Shown: in pieces, positions 45,133 to 55,101 of the stretch
Position numbering within the stretch: the stretch's first letter is position 1
How the letters are laid out: each line of letters begins with the position of its first letter
DNA from: Candidatus Trichofilum aggregatum
GTDB lineage: Bacteria; Chloroflexota; Anaerolineae; Promineifilales; Promineifilaceae
Direction of reading: 5' to 3'
DNA: 64,000 nucleotides
Assembly (NCBI GenBank): GCA_016716885.1
Contig: JADJUV010000031.1
Span: 1-64,000, forward strand
The notes under the pieces: model-generated
The model's database searches: none
What the model was told of the DNA's origin: nothing
Seen by the model: the letters and a program-made list of their open reading frames with translations, nothing else
Made by a program: the position numbers and the translations under genes

Positions 45133-45153
45133 AAACAAATTACTTGTAAGCGG

Positions 45154-48100
45154 CTACTCGTTGTGGAGGCGACGACGGGCCAGCCAGAGCAATCCGGGCA
45201 AGGCCGCGGCCGCGACGAGTAACCACATCCAACTACGACTCTGACCCGCAAACGAGGTCAGTGTGACATCGGTGGGTGTGCCCACCATCACCTGCATCGT
45301 ATCCGTTCCCACACCGGTATCATCATCGGTCACGGTCAACGTTACCGTAAACGTGCCCGCCGTTTGGTACAGGTGCGAAGGTGTGAGGGTGCCGGTGATG
45401 ATTGTGCCATCACCCATGTCCCAACTTAGTTCGTGGGTATCCAGCGTGCCCGGGTCAGTAAACGAACCGGCGAAGTTGACCGGGGTGGCAAACGTTACCG
45501 TTTGATCCGGGCCAGCATTGGCCGTTGGGGCGACATTACTGACGATGAGCGCGGCCGCGCCCGTGCCCGTACCCGTGTCATCATCAGCAATGCTGACAGT
45601 GACAGAGTATGGGTCAGAAGGTGTGCCGGTGGGATCATCGTCCAGGTAGGTGTGGGTTTCGCTGATGGTGGTTGTGCCCGCGCCGTAGTTGAACGTTTCG
45701 GTGATGCCGTCACCCCAGTCCACCACGACGGCGAAGGTGTCTAGCACGCCGGGATCAATGAGGTTAGCGGTGAGCGCGGCCGCGTCGTTTTCATTGACGC
45801 TCGTCACGGCCAGGCTATCCAGCACCGGAGCCACGTTGTCCACCGTGATCGTCGTCGTCATCACATCCGTGCCGCCGTTGTCATCGCTCAGGATGAGCGT
45901 CACGGTGTAGGTGTCAGACGGGGTAGCGGTGGGGTCGTCGTCCTGGTAGGTGTGGGTTTCGGTGAAGGCGGTGGTCGCGGCCGCGTAGTTAAACGTCTCC
46001 GTGATGCCATCCCCCCAATCCACCGCCAGGGTAAACGTATCCAACGGGCTGATCTCGTTGATGTTGCCGGTCAACGCGGCCGCGTCTCCTTCATCCACAC
46101 CGGCGGGGAAGGCCACATTACTCAACGTCGGGGCCTGATTATTGACCACAACCGTGACTGTCTGGGTGATCACACCACTGTCATCGTCGCTCAATGTCAG
46201 GGCCAGACTAAAGTTCGCCAGGAGCAGTTGGCGCAGTAGACCATCATCCAGATATTGATGCGTTTCCACAAACGCCGTTGTGCCTGCCGGGTAGCTGAAC
46301 GTTTCGGTGATGCCATCGCCCCAACCAACGGTCAAGGTAAAGGTGTCCTGCGTTCCCACCTCGGCGATGAAGCCGGTCAGTGTGACCACCTCGGTTTCAG
46401 TGATGGCGGCGGTGGCAGTCACATTATTGAGAGCCGGAGCCACATTGTTGACGGTGAGCGTCGCGCTGTCCGTGTCAGAACCGGTGTCATCGTCTGTCAG
46501 GGTCAACGAGACGGTGTACGAGTCCGACGGGGTGACAGTGGGGTTGTCATCCAGGAACTGATGGGTTTCGGTGAAGGTGGTGGTTCCGGCGACATAGTTG
46601 AATGTCTGCGGAGCCGAACCATCACCCCAGTTGACCACCAGGCTGAAGGTGTCCAGCGTGCCGGGGTCGGTAATCGTGCCGGTCAGGGTAGCCGTATCAT
46701 CTTCGTTGATGGGGGAACTGATGATCAGACTGCCCAATGCCGGAGCCACATTACTCACGGTCAGTGTTGCCGAATCGGTGTCATTGCCCGTGTCATCGTC
46801 CGTCAGCGATAGGCTGATGGTGTAACCGTCTGATGGCGTACCGGTGGGGTTGTCGTCCAGGTAGGTGTGGGTTTCGCTGAAGCTAGTTGTGCCCGCACCA
46901 TAGTTGAACGTCTCTGGAGCCGAACCATCACCCCAGTTCACCACCAGGCTGAATGTATCCAACGTGCCGGGGTCGATGATGGTGCCACTCAGGGTGGTGG
47001 AGCCGTTTTCATTGATGTTGGTGGCCGCCACCGCTGAGAGCGTGGGGGCAACATTGTTCGCCGTTATCGAGGCACTATCCGTATCACTACCCGTATCATC
47101 ATCGGTCAGGGTGAGGCTGATGGTGATATTGTCGGATGGGGTGGCGGTGGGGTTGTCGTCCTGGTAGGTGTGGGTTTCGCTGAAGGTGGTGGTCGCGGCC
47201 GCGTAGTTGAACGTCTGCGGAGCCGAACCATCACCCCAGTTCACCACCAGGCTGAACGTATCCAACGTGCCAGGGTCGGTAATTGTGCCACTCAACGTAA
47301 CCACACCCCCTTCGTTGACATTGGCCGTAGCCGTAACCCCAGAGAGAGTCGGAGCCACGTTGCTGACGGTGATGGTGTCACTGTCCGTATCGCTACCCGT
47401 ATCATCATCCGTCAGGGTCAGGTTAATCGTCACGTTATCCGAAGCCGTGCCGGTGGGATTGTCATCCAGGTAGGTGTGGGTTTCGTTGAAGCTGGTTGTG
47501 CCCGCCGCATAGTTGAACGTTTGCGGAGCCGAACCATCCCCCCAGTTCACCACCAGGCTGAACGTATCCAACGTGCCAGGGTCGGTAATCGTGCCGGTCA
47601 ACGTGGTTGTGCCATTTTCGTTGACATTGGTCGCGGCCACGGCTGAGAGCGTCGGCGCGACATTGCTGACCGTGAGCGTTGTGTTGTCCGTATCACTACC
47701 CGTGTCATCATCGGTGAGGGTCAGGCTAATAGTGTAATTGTCGGACGGCGTGCCGGTGGGGTTGTCATCAGGGTACTGATGGGTTTCGCTGAAGTTGGTC
47801 GTCCCGGCCGCATAGTTGAACGTCTGCGGGGCAGAGCCGTCACCCCAGTTGACCACCAGGCTGAAGGTGTCCTGTGTGCCAGGGTCGGTAATCGTACCGG
47901 TTAAGGTTGTTGTCCCGTTTTCGTTGACATTCGTCGCCGCGACGGCGGAGAGTGTGGGGGCAACGTTGCTCACGGTGATGGTGTCGCCATCGGTATCACT
48001 GCCGGTATCATCATCGGTCAAGGTCAGACTGATGGTGACGTTGTCAGAAGCTGTACCGGTGGGGTTATCATCCAGGTATTGATGGGTTTCGCTGAAACTG

Positions 48101-51100
48101 GTTGTGCCCGCCGCATAGTTAAACGTTTGCGGAGCCGAACCATCCCCCCAATCCACCACCAGGCTGAATGTGTCCAATGTACCGGGGTCGGTAATCGTGC
48201 CGGTCAGGGTGGTGGAGCCATTTTCGTTAACGTTGGTGGCATTAACAGCCGACAACACCGGGGCGACATTGTTGACTGTGACGGTGGCCGTGTCGCTGTC
48301 TGTACCCCCATCTGGCTCGTTGACCGTGACCGTGACGGTGTAATTGTCGGAAGCCGTACCGCTGGGGTTATCGTCCAGGTATTGATGGTTAGCCGAGGTG
48401 GTCAGGACACCCACTGCCAGGTTGACGGTGGTGGTGATGCCATCACCCCAATTGAACACCACTTCGTGCGTTTCCGGCGTGTTGGGGTCGGTGAAGGTTA
48501 CATCAGCTGTGACCGAACCGTTTTCGTTGATCGTGCCGGGGGTGACAGTGAAGGTGGTGATGACCGGTGGTGCATCCAGGGTGGTGGTATCGGTAGCACT
48601 ATTGTTGCCTGGTACGGGGTCAGTGACGCCACTGGTGACAGTAGCTGTGTTGATGATGGAACCGCTGGCCCCCACATCAATTGTACCCACCACCACGTAG
48701 GTCACGGATGCCCCGGCGGGCAGGTTGACCGTGTCGTTGATATTACCGGCTCCCGCGGCCGCGCACGTTCCCCCACCCGCTCCGGTACAGGTCCAGGTCA
48801 TGCCGGTCAGGCTGACGGGGAAGGTATCGGCGACGGTGGTGCCGGTGACGTTACTCGGCCCGGCATTGCTGGCGACGATGGTGTAGGTGATGGGTGCGCC
48901 CGGAACGGAAAGCGTTTGCCCATCGGTCTTGGTAATGCTCAGGTCGGCCTGGGCGTTCAGGGTGGTGGTGTCGGTGGCACTGTTGTTGCCCGGATTCGTA
49001 TCCGTAACACCACCCGCCGTCGTGGCTGTGGCGGTATTACTCAACGTCCCGGTGGCATTGGCAGCGATGGTAGCGTTGATGGTATAGGTAACGGAGCCAC
49101 CCACCGGCAGGTTGGCGCTGTCGTTGAGGTTGCCCGCACCGGCGGCGGTACAGGTTCCCCCGCCTGCGCCCACACAGGTCCAGGTCACACCGGTGAGTGT
49201 TGCCGGGAAGGTGTCGGCAATGGTGGTACCAGAGGCATTGCTTGGCCCGCTGTTGCTGGCGACGATGGTATAGACGATGGCTGTGCCGGGAACCGCTGTC
49301 GCTTGCCCGTCCGTCTTGGTGATGGCGACATCAGCCTGGGGTGTCAGGGTATCGGTGTCGGTGGCGGAGTTGTTGGCGGGAACCGGGTCGGTGATGCTAG
49401 AGGTGACGGTGGCGGTGTTGACGAGCGTGCCGGTCGCGGCCGCGCTAATTGTCCCATTGGCCGTATACGTGACCGAACCACCGGCAGGCAGGTTGACCGT
49501 GTCGTTGATGTTTCCGGCTCCGGCGGCGGTACAGGTCGCGCCACCTGCGCCCACACAGGTCCAGGTTACGCCCGTTATGGTAGCCGGGAAGGTATCGGCG
49601 ACGGTTGCGGCCGCATCATTGCTCGGCCCACTGTTAGAGGCCACGATGGTGTAGGTGACAGACGTACCGGGAACTTCCGTGGCACTCCCGTCCGTTTTGG
49701 TGATACTCAAATCCGCTTGTGGTGTGAGGGTGGTGGTGTCGGTGGCACTGTTGTTGGCGGGGACAGGGTCGGTGACGCCGCCGCCCACGGTGGCTGTAGC
49801 TGTGTTGCTCAACGTACCACTGGCATTGGCATCAATGGTGGCGTTGACGGTGTAGGTAACAGAACCACCCGCCGGTAAGTTGACCGCATCATTGATGTTG
49901 CCTGCGCCAGCGGCGGTACAAGTTCCGCCCCCTGCGCCGACGCAGGTCCAGGTAACGCCCGTGAGCGTAGCCGGGAAGGTGTCGGCAACCGTAACCGTCG
50001 GGGCATTACTCGGCCCGGCGTTAGAAGCTACGATGGTGTAGACAATGCTTGTTCCAGGGACATCAGTCACCTGTCCATCCGTTTTAGTGATGGCAACATC
50101 GGCCTGGGGAGTCAGGGTGGTGGTATCGGTGGCACTATTGTTGGCCGGGGTGGGGTCAGTGACGCCCCCGCCGACAGTGGCTGTGGCCGTGTTGCTCAAC
50201 GTACCGGTGGCACTGGCAGAGATCGTGGCGTTGACGGTATAGGTGACAGACCCACCGGTGGGCAAGTTGACGGCATCGTTGATATTACCCGCGCCCGCCG
50301 CCGAACAAGTCCCACCGCCTGCCCCGGCACAGGTCCAGGTGACGCCCGTAAGCGTCGCCGGGAAGGTGTCGGCAACGGTGACAGCGGGCGCATTACTTGG
50401 CCCGCTGTTGCTGGCGACGATAGTATAAACAATGCTCGTGCCAGGAACGTCGGTAGCCTGACCGTCGGTTTTGGTGATACTCACGTCCGCCTGGGGCGTG
50501 AGTGTGTCGGTATCGGTGGCCGAGTTGTTGGCGGGGACGGGGTCGCTGATGCCGGTTGAGGTAGCGATGGTAGCTGTATTGACGAGGGAGCCGGTCGCGG
50601 CCGCGCTAATGGTTCCCACAGCTGTATACGTTACCGAACCACCCACCGGCAGATTGACAGTGTCGTTAATATTGCCTGCTCCGGCGGCGGTGCAGGTCGC
50701 TCCGCCTGCTCCCACACACGTCCAGGTCACACCCGTGATCGTAGCCGGGAAGGTATCGGCGACCACAGCCGCCGGATCAGGATTTGGCCCGGCGTTAGAG
50801 GCGACAATCGTGTAGGTAACGGCCGTGCCGGGAATTTCAGTCGCCGTACCATCCGTTTTGGTGATGGATAGATCCGCATTGATCTGCACGGTAGTGCAGG
50901 TAGGATTAGCCGCGCCAGCTACATCCGGGTCATCAGAAAGGACGTTGCTGAAGTTGCTACCGCTGATGGTGGCCTGATTACAGATGGGGTTTTGGGCCGC
51001 CGGGAACGGGTCCTGGATGACCACCTGGAAGGTGATGGTGGTTTGCTCGCCAAAGGGCATCGTGAAGGGGCCAACAGTTGTGGTGGCTTCGGGGGCACGG

Positions 51101-52056
51101 TTGGGTGCAGACGGCGTCTCCTCAGCGAATAAATCATCACGGTCATTATCCGGCTGGGACGGTTCGGCTACATCAAGTGCATAGATAATATCCGCATTGG
51201 GTAAACCGCTATCGCGCAGGTCGCCAGTTGTGGGTGAGGCCTCACTTTCCGGAAGCGCGAAATCTTCTGTTTGTTCCGTTAGCATAGCTTCTACAGCGGC
51301 ATAAGCGGCTTTCATCTGGACCAGGGTTGGGGCGTTACATGCCCCATTGAAATAGCCGCCGGGAGCCTGGGTAGCCGCAGTAACTACCCCTGTATTGCCC
51401 CGACCGGTGATATAGGTTTGTACGGCGGCTATGTCAGCAGAGCCACCCGCATAGCCGGGTAACAAAACTTGGGCACTAAACCGTTGGCGGATGCGGGTAT
51501 CTGTGCCCGAAAAGCCCCCCCCAGCCAGGGTATTATTTTGCATATCCCAACAAACGATAGTGCCTGTATTGGCACTCGTTGTAGAAGAGTTGAGGTGAAC
51601 AGCGTTTGTATTCAGGGGATTGGGAGTAGAGACACTGTTGTTTAGAACACGAATATCGGTGCGTGCCCCAGTGGAAACTGTGCCACCCTGGTCACCAATC
51701 ACATAAATAGCAGAAATACCTTTGTCACCTGTAATGTTGTTGCCAGAAATTTCAACCGTCACTTGGGAGACTAAGCCGCCATTGGTGACTTGAATACTAC
51801 CCCCAAAGTTGTTGTTGGTATTGCTGATGACGTTGTTGCGAATAAAACCGTCAATGGTCGCACCCGCGGTGGCTGGTTTCAGCAGATTGATGTTGATGCC
51901 TTGCGTGTTCGAATTGCTAATGGTGTTGTTGTTGATGTCAAAATCGAGGCGGCCGGTCCAGCCCGCCCCACCGCCGGGAGAAAAGGTGATGCCACCGGCT
52001 AGAGGAGTAAATGCGCCTGTGTTGGTAAAGGAGTTTGTCTCTGCGCCAGCCCCCAA
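45154..52056 (-). CDS. Giant secreted repeat protein, main part (DUF11 and PKD repeats)
   Basis: This 2300-aa frame is the C-terminal part of a protein of about 3001 aa starting at 54161. It begins in a right-handed beta-helix region (GININLL, ISGNNITG). Six DUF11-type repeats (each opening ADLSITKTDG or similar, about 128 aa) follow, then eleven PKD-like repeats (about 101 aa, core VNWGDGSAPQTFNYAAGTT). The end is a transmembrane helix followed by RRRLHNE, a cell-surface sorting-like tail. No catalytic domain is seen. It likely forms a long surface filament, sheath or adhesin stalk. It joins the upstream part through two +1 indels: a C5 run at 52050-52054 and near 52425. No promoter lies within. 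Confidence 0.85.
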   Translation of the reverse strand: MGAGAETNSFTNTGAFTPLAGGITFSPGGGAGWTGRLDFDINNNTISNSNTQGININLLKPATAGATIDGFIRNNVISNTNNNFGGSIQVTNGGLVSQVTVEISGNNITGDKGISAIYVIGDQGGTVSTGARTDIRVLNNSVSTPNPLNTNAVHLNSSTTSANTGTIVCWDMQNNTLAGGGFSGTDTRIRQRFSAQVLLPGYAGGSADIAAVQTYITGRGNTGVVTAATQAPGGYFNGACNAPTLVQMKAAYAAVEAMLTEQTEDFALPESEASPTTGDLRDSGLPNADIIYALDVAEPSQPDNDRDDLFAEETPSAPNRAPEATTTVGPFTMPFGEQTTITFQVVIQDPFPAAQNPICNQATISGSNFSNVLSDDPDVAGAANPTCTTVQINADLSITKTDGTATEIPGTAVTYTIVASNAGPNPDPAAVVADTFPATITGVTWTCVGAGGATCTAAGAGNINDTVNLPVGGSVTYTAVGTISAAATGSLVNTATIATSTGISDPVPANNSATDTDTLTPQADVSITKTDGQATDVPGTSIVYTIVASNSGPSNAPAVTVADTFPATLTGVTWTCAGAGGGTCSAAGAGNINDAVNLPTGGSVTYTVNATISASATGTLSNTATATVGGGVTDPTPANNSATDTTTLTPQADVAITKTDGQVTDVPGTSIVYTIVASNAGPSNAPTVTVADTFPATLTGVTWTCVGAGGGTCTAAGAGNINDAVNLPAGGSVTYTVNATIDANASGTLSNTATATVGGGVTDPVPANNSATDTTTLTPQADLSITKTDGSATEVPGTSVTYTIVASNSGPSNDAAATVADTFPATITGVTWTCVGAGGATCTAAGAGNINDTVNLPAGGSVTYTANGTISAAATGTLVNTATVTSSITDPVPANNSATDTDTLTPQADVAITKTDGQATAVPGTAIVYTIVASNSGPSNASGTTIADTFPATLTGVTWTCVGAGGGTCTAAGAGNLNDSANLPVGGSVTYTINATIAANATGTLSNTATATTAGGVTDTNPGNNSATDTTTLNAQADLSITKTDGQTLSVPGAPITYTIVASNAGPSNVTGTTVADTFPVSLTGMTWTCTGAGGGTCAAAGAGNINDTVNLPAGASVTYVVVGTIDVGASGSIINTATVTSGVTDPVPGNNSATDTTTLDAPPVITTFTVTPGTINENGSVTADVTFTDPNTPETHEVVFNWGDGITTTVNLAVGVLTTSANHQYLDDNPSGTASDNYTVTVTVNEPDGGTDSDTATVTVNNVAPVLSAVNATNVNENGSTTLTGTITDPGTLDTFSLVVDWGDGSAPQTFNYAAGTTSFSETHQYLDDNPTGTASDNVTISLTLTDDDTGSDTDGDTITVSNVAPTLSAVAATNVNENGTTTLTGTITDPGTQDTFSLVVNWGDGSAPQTFNYAAGTTNFSETHQYPDDNPTGTPSDNYTISLTLTDDDTGSDTDNTTLTVSNVAPTLSAVAATNVNENGTTTLTGTITDPGTLDTFSLVVNWGDGSAPQTFNYAAGTTSFNETHTYLDDNPTGTASDNVTINLTLTDDDTGSDTDSDTITVSNVAPTLSGVTATANVNEGGVVTLSGTITDPGTLDTFSLVVNWGDGSAPQTFNYAAATTTFSETHTYQDDNPTATPSDNITISLTLTDDDTGSDTDSASITANNVAPTLSAVAATNINENGSTTLSGTIIDPGTLDTFSLVVNWGDGSAPETFNYGAGTTSFSETHTYLDDNPTGTPSDGYTISLSLTDDDTGNDTDSATLTVSNVAPALGSLIISSPINEDDTATLTGTITDPGTLDTFSLVVNWGDGSAPQTFNYVAGTTTFTETHQFLDDNPTVTPSDSYTVSLTLTDDDTGSDTDSATLTVNNVAPALNNVTATAAITETEVVTLTGFIAEVGTQDTFTLTVGWGDGITETFSYPAGTTAFVETHQYLDDGLLRQLLLANFSLALTLSDDDSGVITQTVTVVVNNQAPTLSNVAFPAGVDEGDAAALTGNINEISPLDTFTLAVDWGDGITETFNYAAATTAFTETHTYQDDDPTATPSDTYTVTLILSDDNGGTDVMTTTITVDNVAPVLDSLAVTSVNENDAAALTANLIDPGVLDTFAVVVDWGDGITETFNYGAGTTTISETHTYLDDDPTGTPSDPYSVTVSIADDDTGTGTGAAALIVSNVAPTANAGPDQTVTFATPVNFAGSFTDPGTLDTHELSWDMGDGTIITGTLTPSHLYQTAGTFTVTLTVTDDDTGVGTDTMQVMVGTPTDVTLTSFAGQSRSWMWLLVAAAALPGLLWLARRRLHNE
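45260..48570 (-). repeat. Array of eleven PKD-like protein repeats
   Basis: Units repeat every 303-306 bp. Five central units (about 46600-48130) are nearly identical at DNA level and open with VAPTLSAVAATNVNENG or close variants; outer units diverge. GCGGCCGC occurs in only some copies (45977, 47195), where YAAATT replaces YAAGTT. Confidence 0.85.
48570..50890 (-). repeat. Array of six DUF11-type protein repeats
   Basis: Units recur at about 378-390 bp with the frame SITKTDG...TYTIVASN.GPSN...ADTFPAT.TGVTWTC.GAGG. Octamers at 48755, 49436, 49607 and 50597 occur in a subset, at places where sister units have one or two base differences. Confidence 0.85.
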
Positions 52057-52274
52057 CGGTGATGTTTAAGTTGGCGGCGTTTTCTAAGGTGATTTGGATA
52101 AAGTCGCCATCACTGTTGGTAAAGGTGTTGCCCTTTATTTCGATGGTGCCGTTGGTCGTGTTGATCCCCTGGTAGCGGAAGGCATCATTGTCGGTGTCAT
52201 GACCGTTAAAGGTGTTGCCGGTGAGAGTAAATAGGACCAGGTTGGCCGTGCCGGTCTGGTTCACGAAGATCTGG

Positions 52275-54161
52275 TCATCCAGGGCGTTGGTGATGGTATT
52301 GTTGGTAAAGGAACTGAGACCTTGAAGGTTGTTGAAAAAGAGGGCGGCCTCGTCGGGGGTAAGAGTGTCGGCGATGTTGGTGAAGGTGCTGTTGGCCATC
52401 GCAAAATCGGTGACCGTATTGCCTCAAGACCCCATTCCCGTTAATGTTTATCACGGTCATGTAATTGAGGCTGACCCCATCCACATTGGTTAATTGAATC
52501 GCATCCCCGGTTTTACTCTGAATGGTGCCCCCCGTCCCCACCCCGCCGTTCCCGGCTACTGTAAAGTTGCCGGTAGTGCCGGTGTTGTTGAGGATGAGAC
52601 CGGGGTTGGCCCCGCCATTGGAGCTGAGGCTACGGAAGGTGACGCCGCTGGCCCCAATGGTGGTATTGGCGATGTTTACGGCTGTGCCTGTTGAGGTGGT
52701 AACGGTATTGGTGCTCCCCGTCACATGAAGGGTGCCGCCGCCAGTGGCCGTGAAGGCTTCGTTGGTCCCCGTGTTCAGGGTGATCCCCCCTGTGAATTGG
52801 ATGGTCGCACCGGTGTTGTTGGCCAGGGTAATCCCTGTGCCTGTGCTGTTGACCGCCCCCGATAAAGTGACCGTACCAGCCGTTTTATTTTGAATAATGA
52901 CGGCATCGGCCGTGCTGTTGGTGATGGTGCCACTATAACTTACGGTGGCTGTCCCGCCGCTGACGGTAAACGCATTCCCTGTGCTACCGCTTAAGGCCCC
53001 TGCCCCTAAATTCAGGGTCCCGGCCACACCACTTAACAAGATATTGTTGGTGCCCCCGGTAGAAGTAATGTCATTAAAGGTGACATTGGCTGTGCCAGTG
53101 GTGAGGGAAAGCCCGCCATTGCCGGTGTTAATGGTGACATTTTGGGCTGTCAGGGTGCCGAAAGCGGTTCCTGTGAGGCCAATACCGGTGGTACTCCCCA
53201 CGGTGACACCGTGAATGATGTTGTTAACCGCGAGCGTGATGCCCGCCCCGGCCCCGTTGGTGATGGTCGGATTGGTGGTGACGGTGGGGAAGGTTGTTCC
53301 GGCGGGGGGGGTGAGGCCGGAGCAGGTTTGTAAATCGGAGCCGTGCCCACACAGGCGTTCGCCGTTATCCATGGCAAAACCGCCTGTGTAATTTGCGGCC
53401 CGGTTGTAGACGAAGACAACATCGTTGACGCCGCTGGCGGTTTGGGCGGAAGAGAGGGCCTGGAATGGGTCAAGGGACGTGCCCGTGCCTGCACCCGCCG
53501 CGTTGCTGTCTACCCACCAGATACGGTTGGACACGGTAAAGGTGACTGTGCCGGTATCGGTGAGGCCATGAATATCGGTGACCGTGTAGGTGAAGGTATC
53601 GTTACCGGTGAAACTGGCTGGTGGGCCATAGGTGAAACTGCCGTCAGCGTTTAGGGTGACGGTGCCGCCGTTGGTTGTGGTGCAGGGGGCGCAGGAAGCG
53701 GTTAAGGCCCCGCCGTCGGGGTCTATGTCATTGGCTAATAACCCGGCGCCGAGGAGGTGGGTGATGTGGGTATTGCCAATGACGTTGTAGGTGTCATTGA
53801 CCCCCATAGGGGTGGCACGCAGGGAACCGGCGACAACGGTTACTTCGGTGTCATCGGTTATGTCCGTGAAGGTGGTATTGAGACCGTTGGTATCTCCGCT
53901 ATTGGCCACGACGATACTGTATTGCAGGGTATCGCCGGGATCGGCATTGGTATCGCCGTCCACATCAATGAGCAGGGTGTCGGTTTTGGTGGCGGTGATG
54001 GTGACGGCTTGAGGGGCAAAGGCGAAGGTTTTGGGCGCACTGGCCAGGGGGCTACTGGCATTGACCAGGCTAAACATGACCAGTGATAACACAATAGCCA
54101 GTAGTAGCGGTGGCAGTGAATGAAGGGTTTGGCGTAGGAACGTATTTTTTTTAGGTAACAT
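52275..54161 (-). CDS. Giant secreted repeat protein, N-terminal part
   Basis: This 628-aa frame begins the giant protein. It has a signal peptide (about 15-40), a DUF11-like unit (SIVVANSGDTNGLNTTF), a cadherin/VCBS-like domain (about 110-210, TFTYTVTD) and a beta-helix region with short repeats (about 215-600, TGNAFTVSGGTATVSYSG). Real reading ends near 52425, where one extra base breaks the frame; the middle frame (52425 to about 52055, FTNIADTLTPDEAALFF) then leads into the main part. GGGAGAATAAT precedes the ATG at 54161. Coding from 50605 to 54412 has no octamer, unlike the rest of the locus. Confidence 0.85.
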   Translation of the reverse strand: MLPKKNTFLRQTLHSLPPLLLAIVLSLVMFSLVNASSPLASAPKTFAFAPQAVTITATKTDTLLIDVDGDTNADPGDTLQYSIVVANSGDTNGLNTTFTDITDDTEVTVVAGSLRATPMGVNDTYNVIGNTHITHLLGAGLLANDIDPDGGALTASCAPCTTTNGGTVTLNADGSFTYGPPASFTGNDTFTYTVTDIHGLTDTGTVTFTVSNRIWWVDSNAAGAGTGTSLDPFQALSSAQTASGVNDVVFVYNRAANYTGGFAMDNGERLCGHGSDLQTCSGLTPPAGTTFPTVTTNPTITNGAGAGITLAVNNIIHGVTVGSTTGIGLTGTAFGTLTAQNVTINTGNGGLSLTTGTANVTFNDITSTGGTNNILLSGVAGTLNLGAGALSGSTGNAFTVSGGTATVSYSGTITNSTADAVIIQNKTAGTVTLSGAVNSTGTGITLANNTGATIQFTGGITLNTGTNEAFTATGGGTLHVTGSTNTVTTSTGTAVNIANTTIGASGVTFRSLSSNGGANPGLILNNTGTTGNFTVAGNGGVGTGGTIQSKTGDAIQLTNVDGVSLNYMTVININGNGVLRQYGHRFCDGQQHLHQHRRHSYPRRGRPLFQQPSRSQFLYQQYHHQRPG

Positions 54162-54247
54162 ATTATTCTCCCGATGAAGTTTGAGTGAATGGAACTTGGG
54201 ATTGGTAGAGTTGAGAAGTCGGGTTTCCCAATAGTATTGGTTTTGTA

Positions 54248-54559
54248 TCAGGTGAAGATGGCCTCGTAGCGCATTAATCCTTGTTGTGGCCCCAGGGGGA
54301 CGAGGAAAATTTCCACGGGGTCCAGGATGGTGTGTTTCAGGTGGTAGATGTGCTGTGGTAGGTGGGCGTTGCGTGGTAGTTGTGGGTGGTGAAAGGTGAG
54401 GGCGAAGGGTTCGCGGCCGCGTTCCCGCCCGTGGCCCAGTGGTTTTATGTCGGCTAATTGCAGGGTGAGCGTCTCCCCATTGCTCAGGGCGATGGTGAAA
54501 TCGGTGCCCAGGTGGGGGGTGAAGGCTTCCAGGGTTAAAGATTCGAGGGATGTAGACAT
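54248..54559 (-). CDS. DUF6916-type small protein of the tail-collar cluster
   Basis: This 103-aa protein has the DUF6916 pattern: LGTDFTIALSNGETLTLQLADI near the N-terminus, PFALTFHHP, then LPQHIYHLKHTILDPVEIFLVPLG and the ending MRYEAIFT. The family is known from neighbourhoods of tail-collar (MdpB-like) proteins; its role is unknown. It lies 8 bp downstream of the GNAT gene and ends 86 bp before the giant gene's start, all on the minus strand. Confidence 0.82.
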   Translation of the reverse strand: MSTSLESLTLEAFTPHLGTDFTIALSNGETLTLQLADIKPLGHGRERGREPFALTFHHPQLPRNAHLPQHIYHLKHTILDPVEIFLVPLGPQQGLMRYEAIFT

Positions 54560-54567
54560 AGGGTTAT

Positions 54568-55050
54568 TTAAGGGGCTGGGCTGGTGGGGTTCCAGGCCAG
54601 GAGATCGTAAACGCCCGTTTCGCCTATCTTGTTAAAACCGAGGCGGGTGTATAACCGATAGGCGGGATTGTATTTTTCGACATGGATGGATACGGTTTTT
54701 TGGCTGGTTTGCCCTTCGTTAAGAATTTGGGTAAGCAGGCTAGCGCCAATTCCTTGCTGGCGATAGTTGGGTAACAAGGCGATGTCCACGATGCGGATTT
54801 CGTTGGGCCAGCGGTCTACATAAAAGCGACCAATGGGTTGTCCATTTTGGACGATGATGTCAAATGAGGCGGTTTGGTAATAAGTCTGGTAATGGTGGTG
54901 TTGGGCGTTGAACTGGGAGGTGAGGAAGGCCCGCTTCTCGTCGTCACTCCAGGGTACTTGGGCCAATTCGTCGGACCGCGCGGCCGCGTACACTTCTAAC
55001 AAGAAAGGTAGGTCAGATTCTGTGATGGGGCGCAACATCAGTTCGGCCAT
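54568..55050 (-). CDS. GNAT acetyltransferase of the tail-collar cluster
   Basis: This 160-aa protein has the GNAT motif A (DIALLPNYRQQGIGASLLTQ) and a final strand LYTRLGFNKIGETGVYDLL. GNAT genes often accompany MdpB-type tail-collar genes, suggesting that it modifies them or a cognate small molecule; this is inference. It is 51 bp downstream of the first collar gene and 8 bp upstream of DUF6916. Confidence 0.87.
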   Translation of the reverse strand: MAELMLRPITESDLPFLLEVYAAARSDELAQVPWSDDEKRAFLTSQFNAQHHHYQTYYQTASFDIIVQNGQPIGRFYVDRWPNEIRIVDIALLPNYRQQGIGASLLTQILNEGQTSQKTVSIHVEKYNPAYRLYTRLGFNKIGETGVYDLLAWNPTSPAP

Positions 55051-55101
55051 AAAATGGGAAAGCCTGCCGAAGGTTCTGCGCCTTCGGCAGGCTGGTTAAA
55101 C

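Noticed and set aside
46598..48130. Regular 303-306 bp periodicity, possibly a CRISPR-like array
   Set aside because: The period matches PKD-like protein units in frame, and there are no short repeats with unique spacers.
48079..49878. A 599-aa plus-strand open frame across the repeat arrays
   Set aside because: It is antisense to the giant protein and owes its length to GC-biased tandem repeats; its composition is Gly/Arg/Val-rich without domains or a ribosome site.
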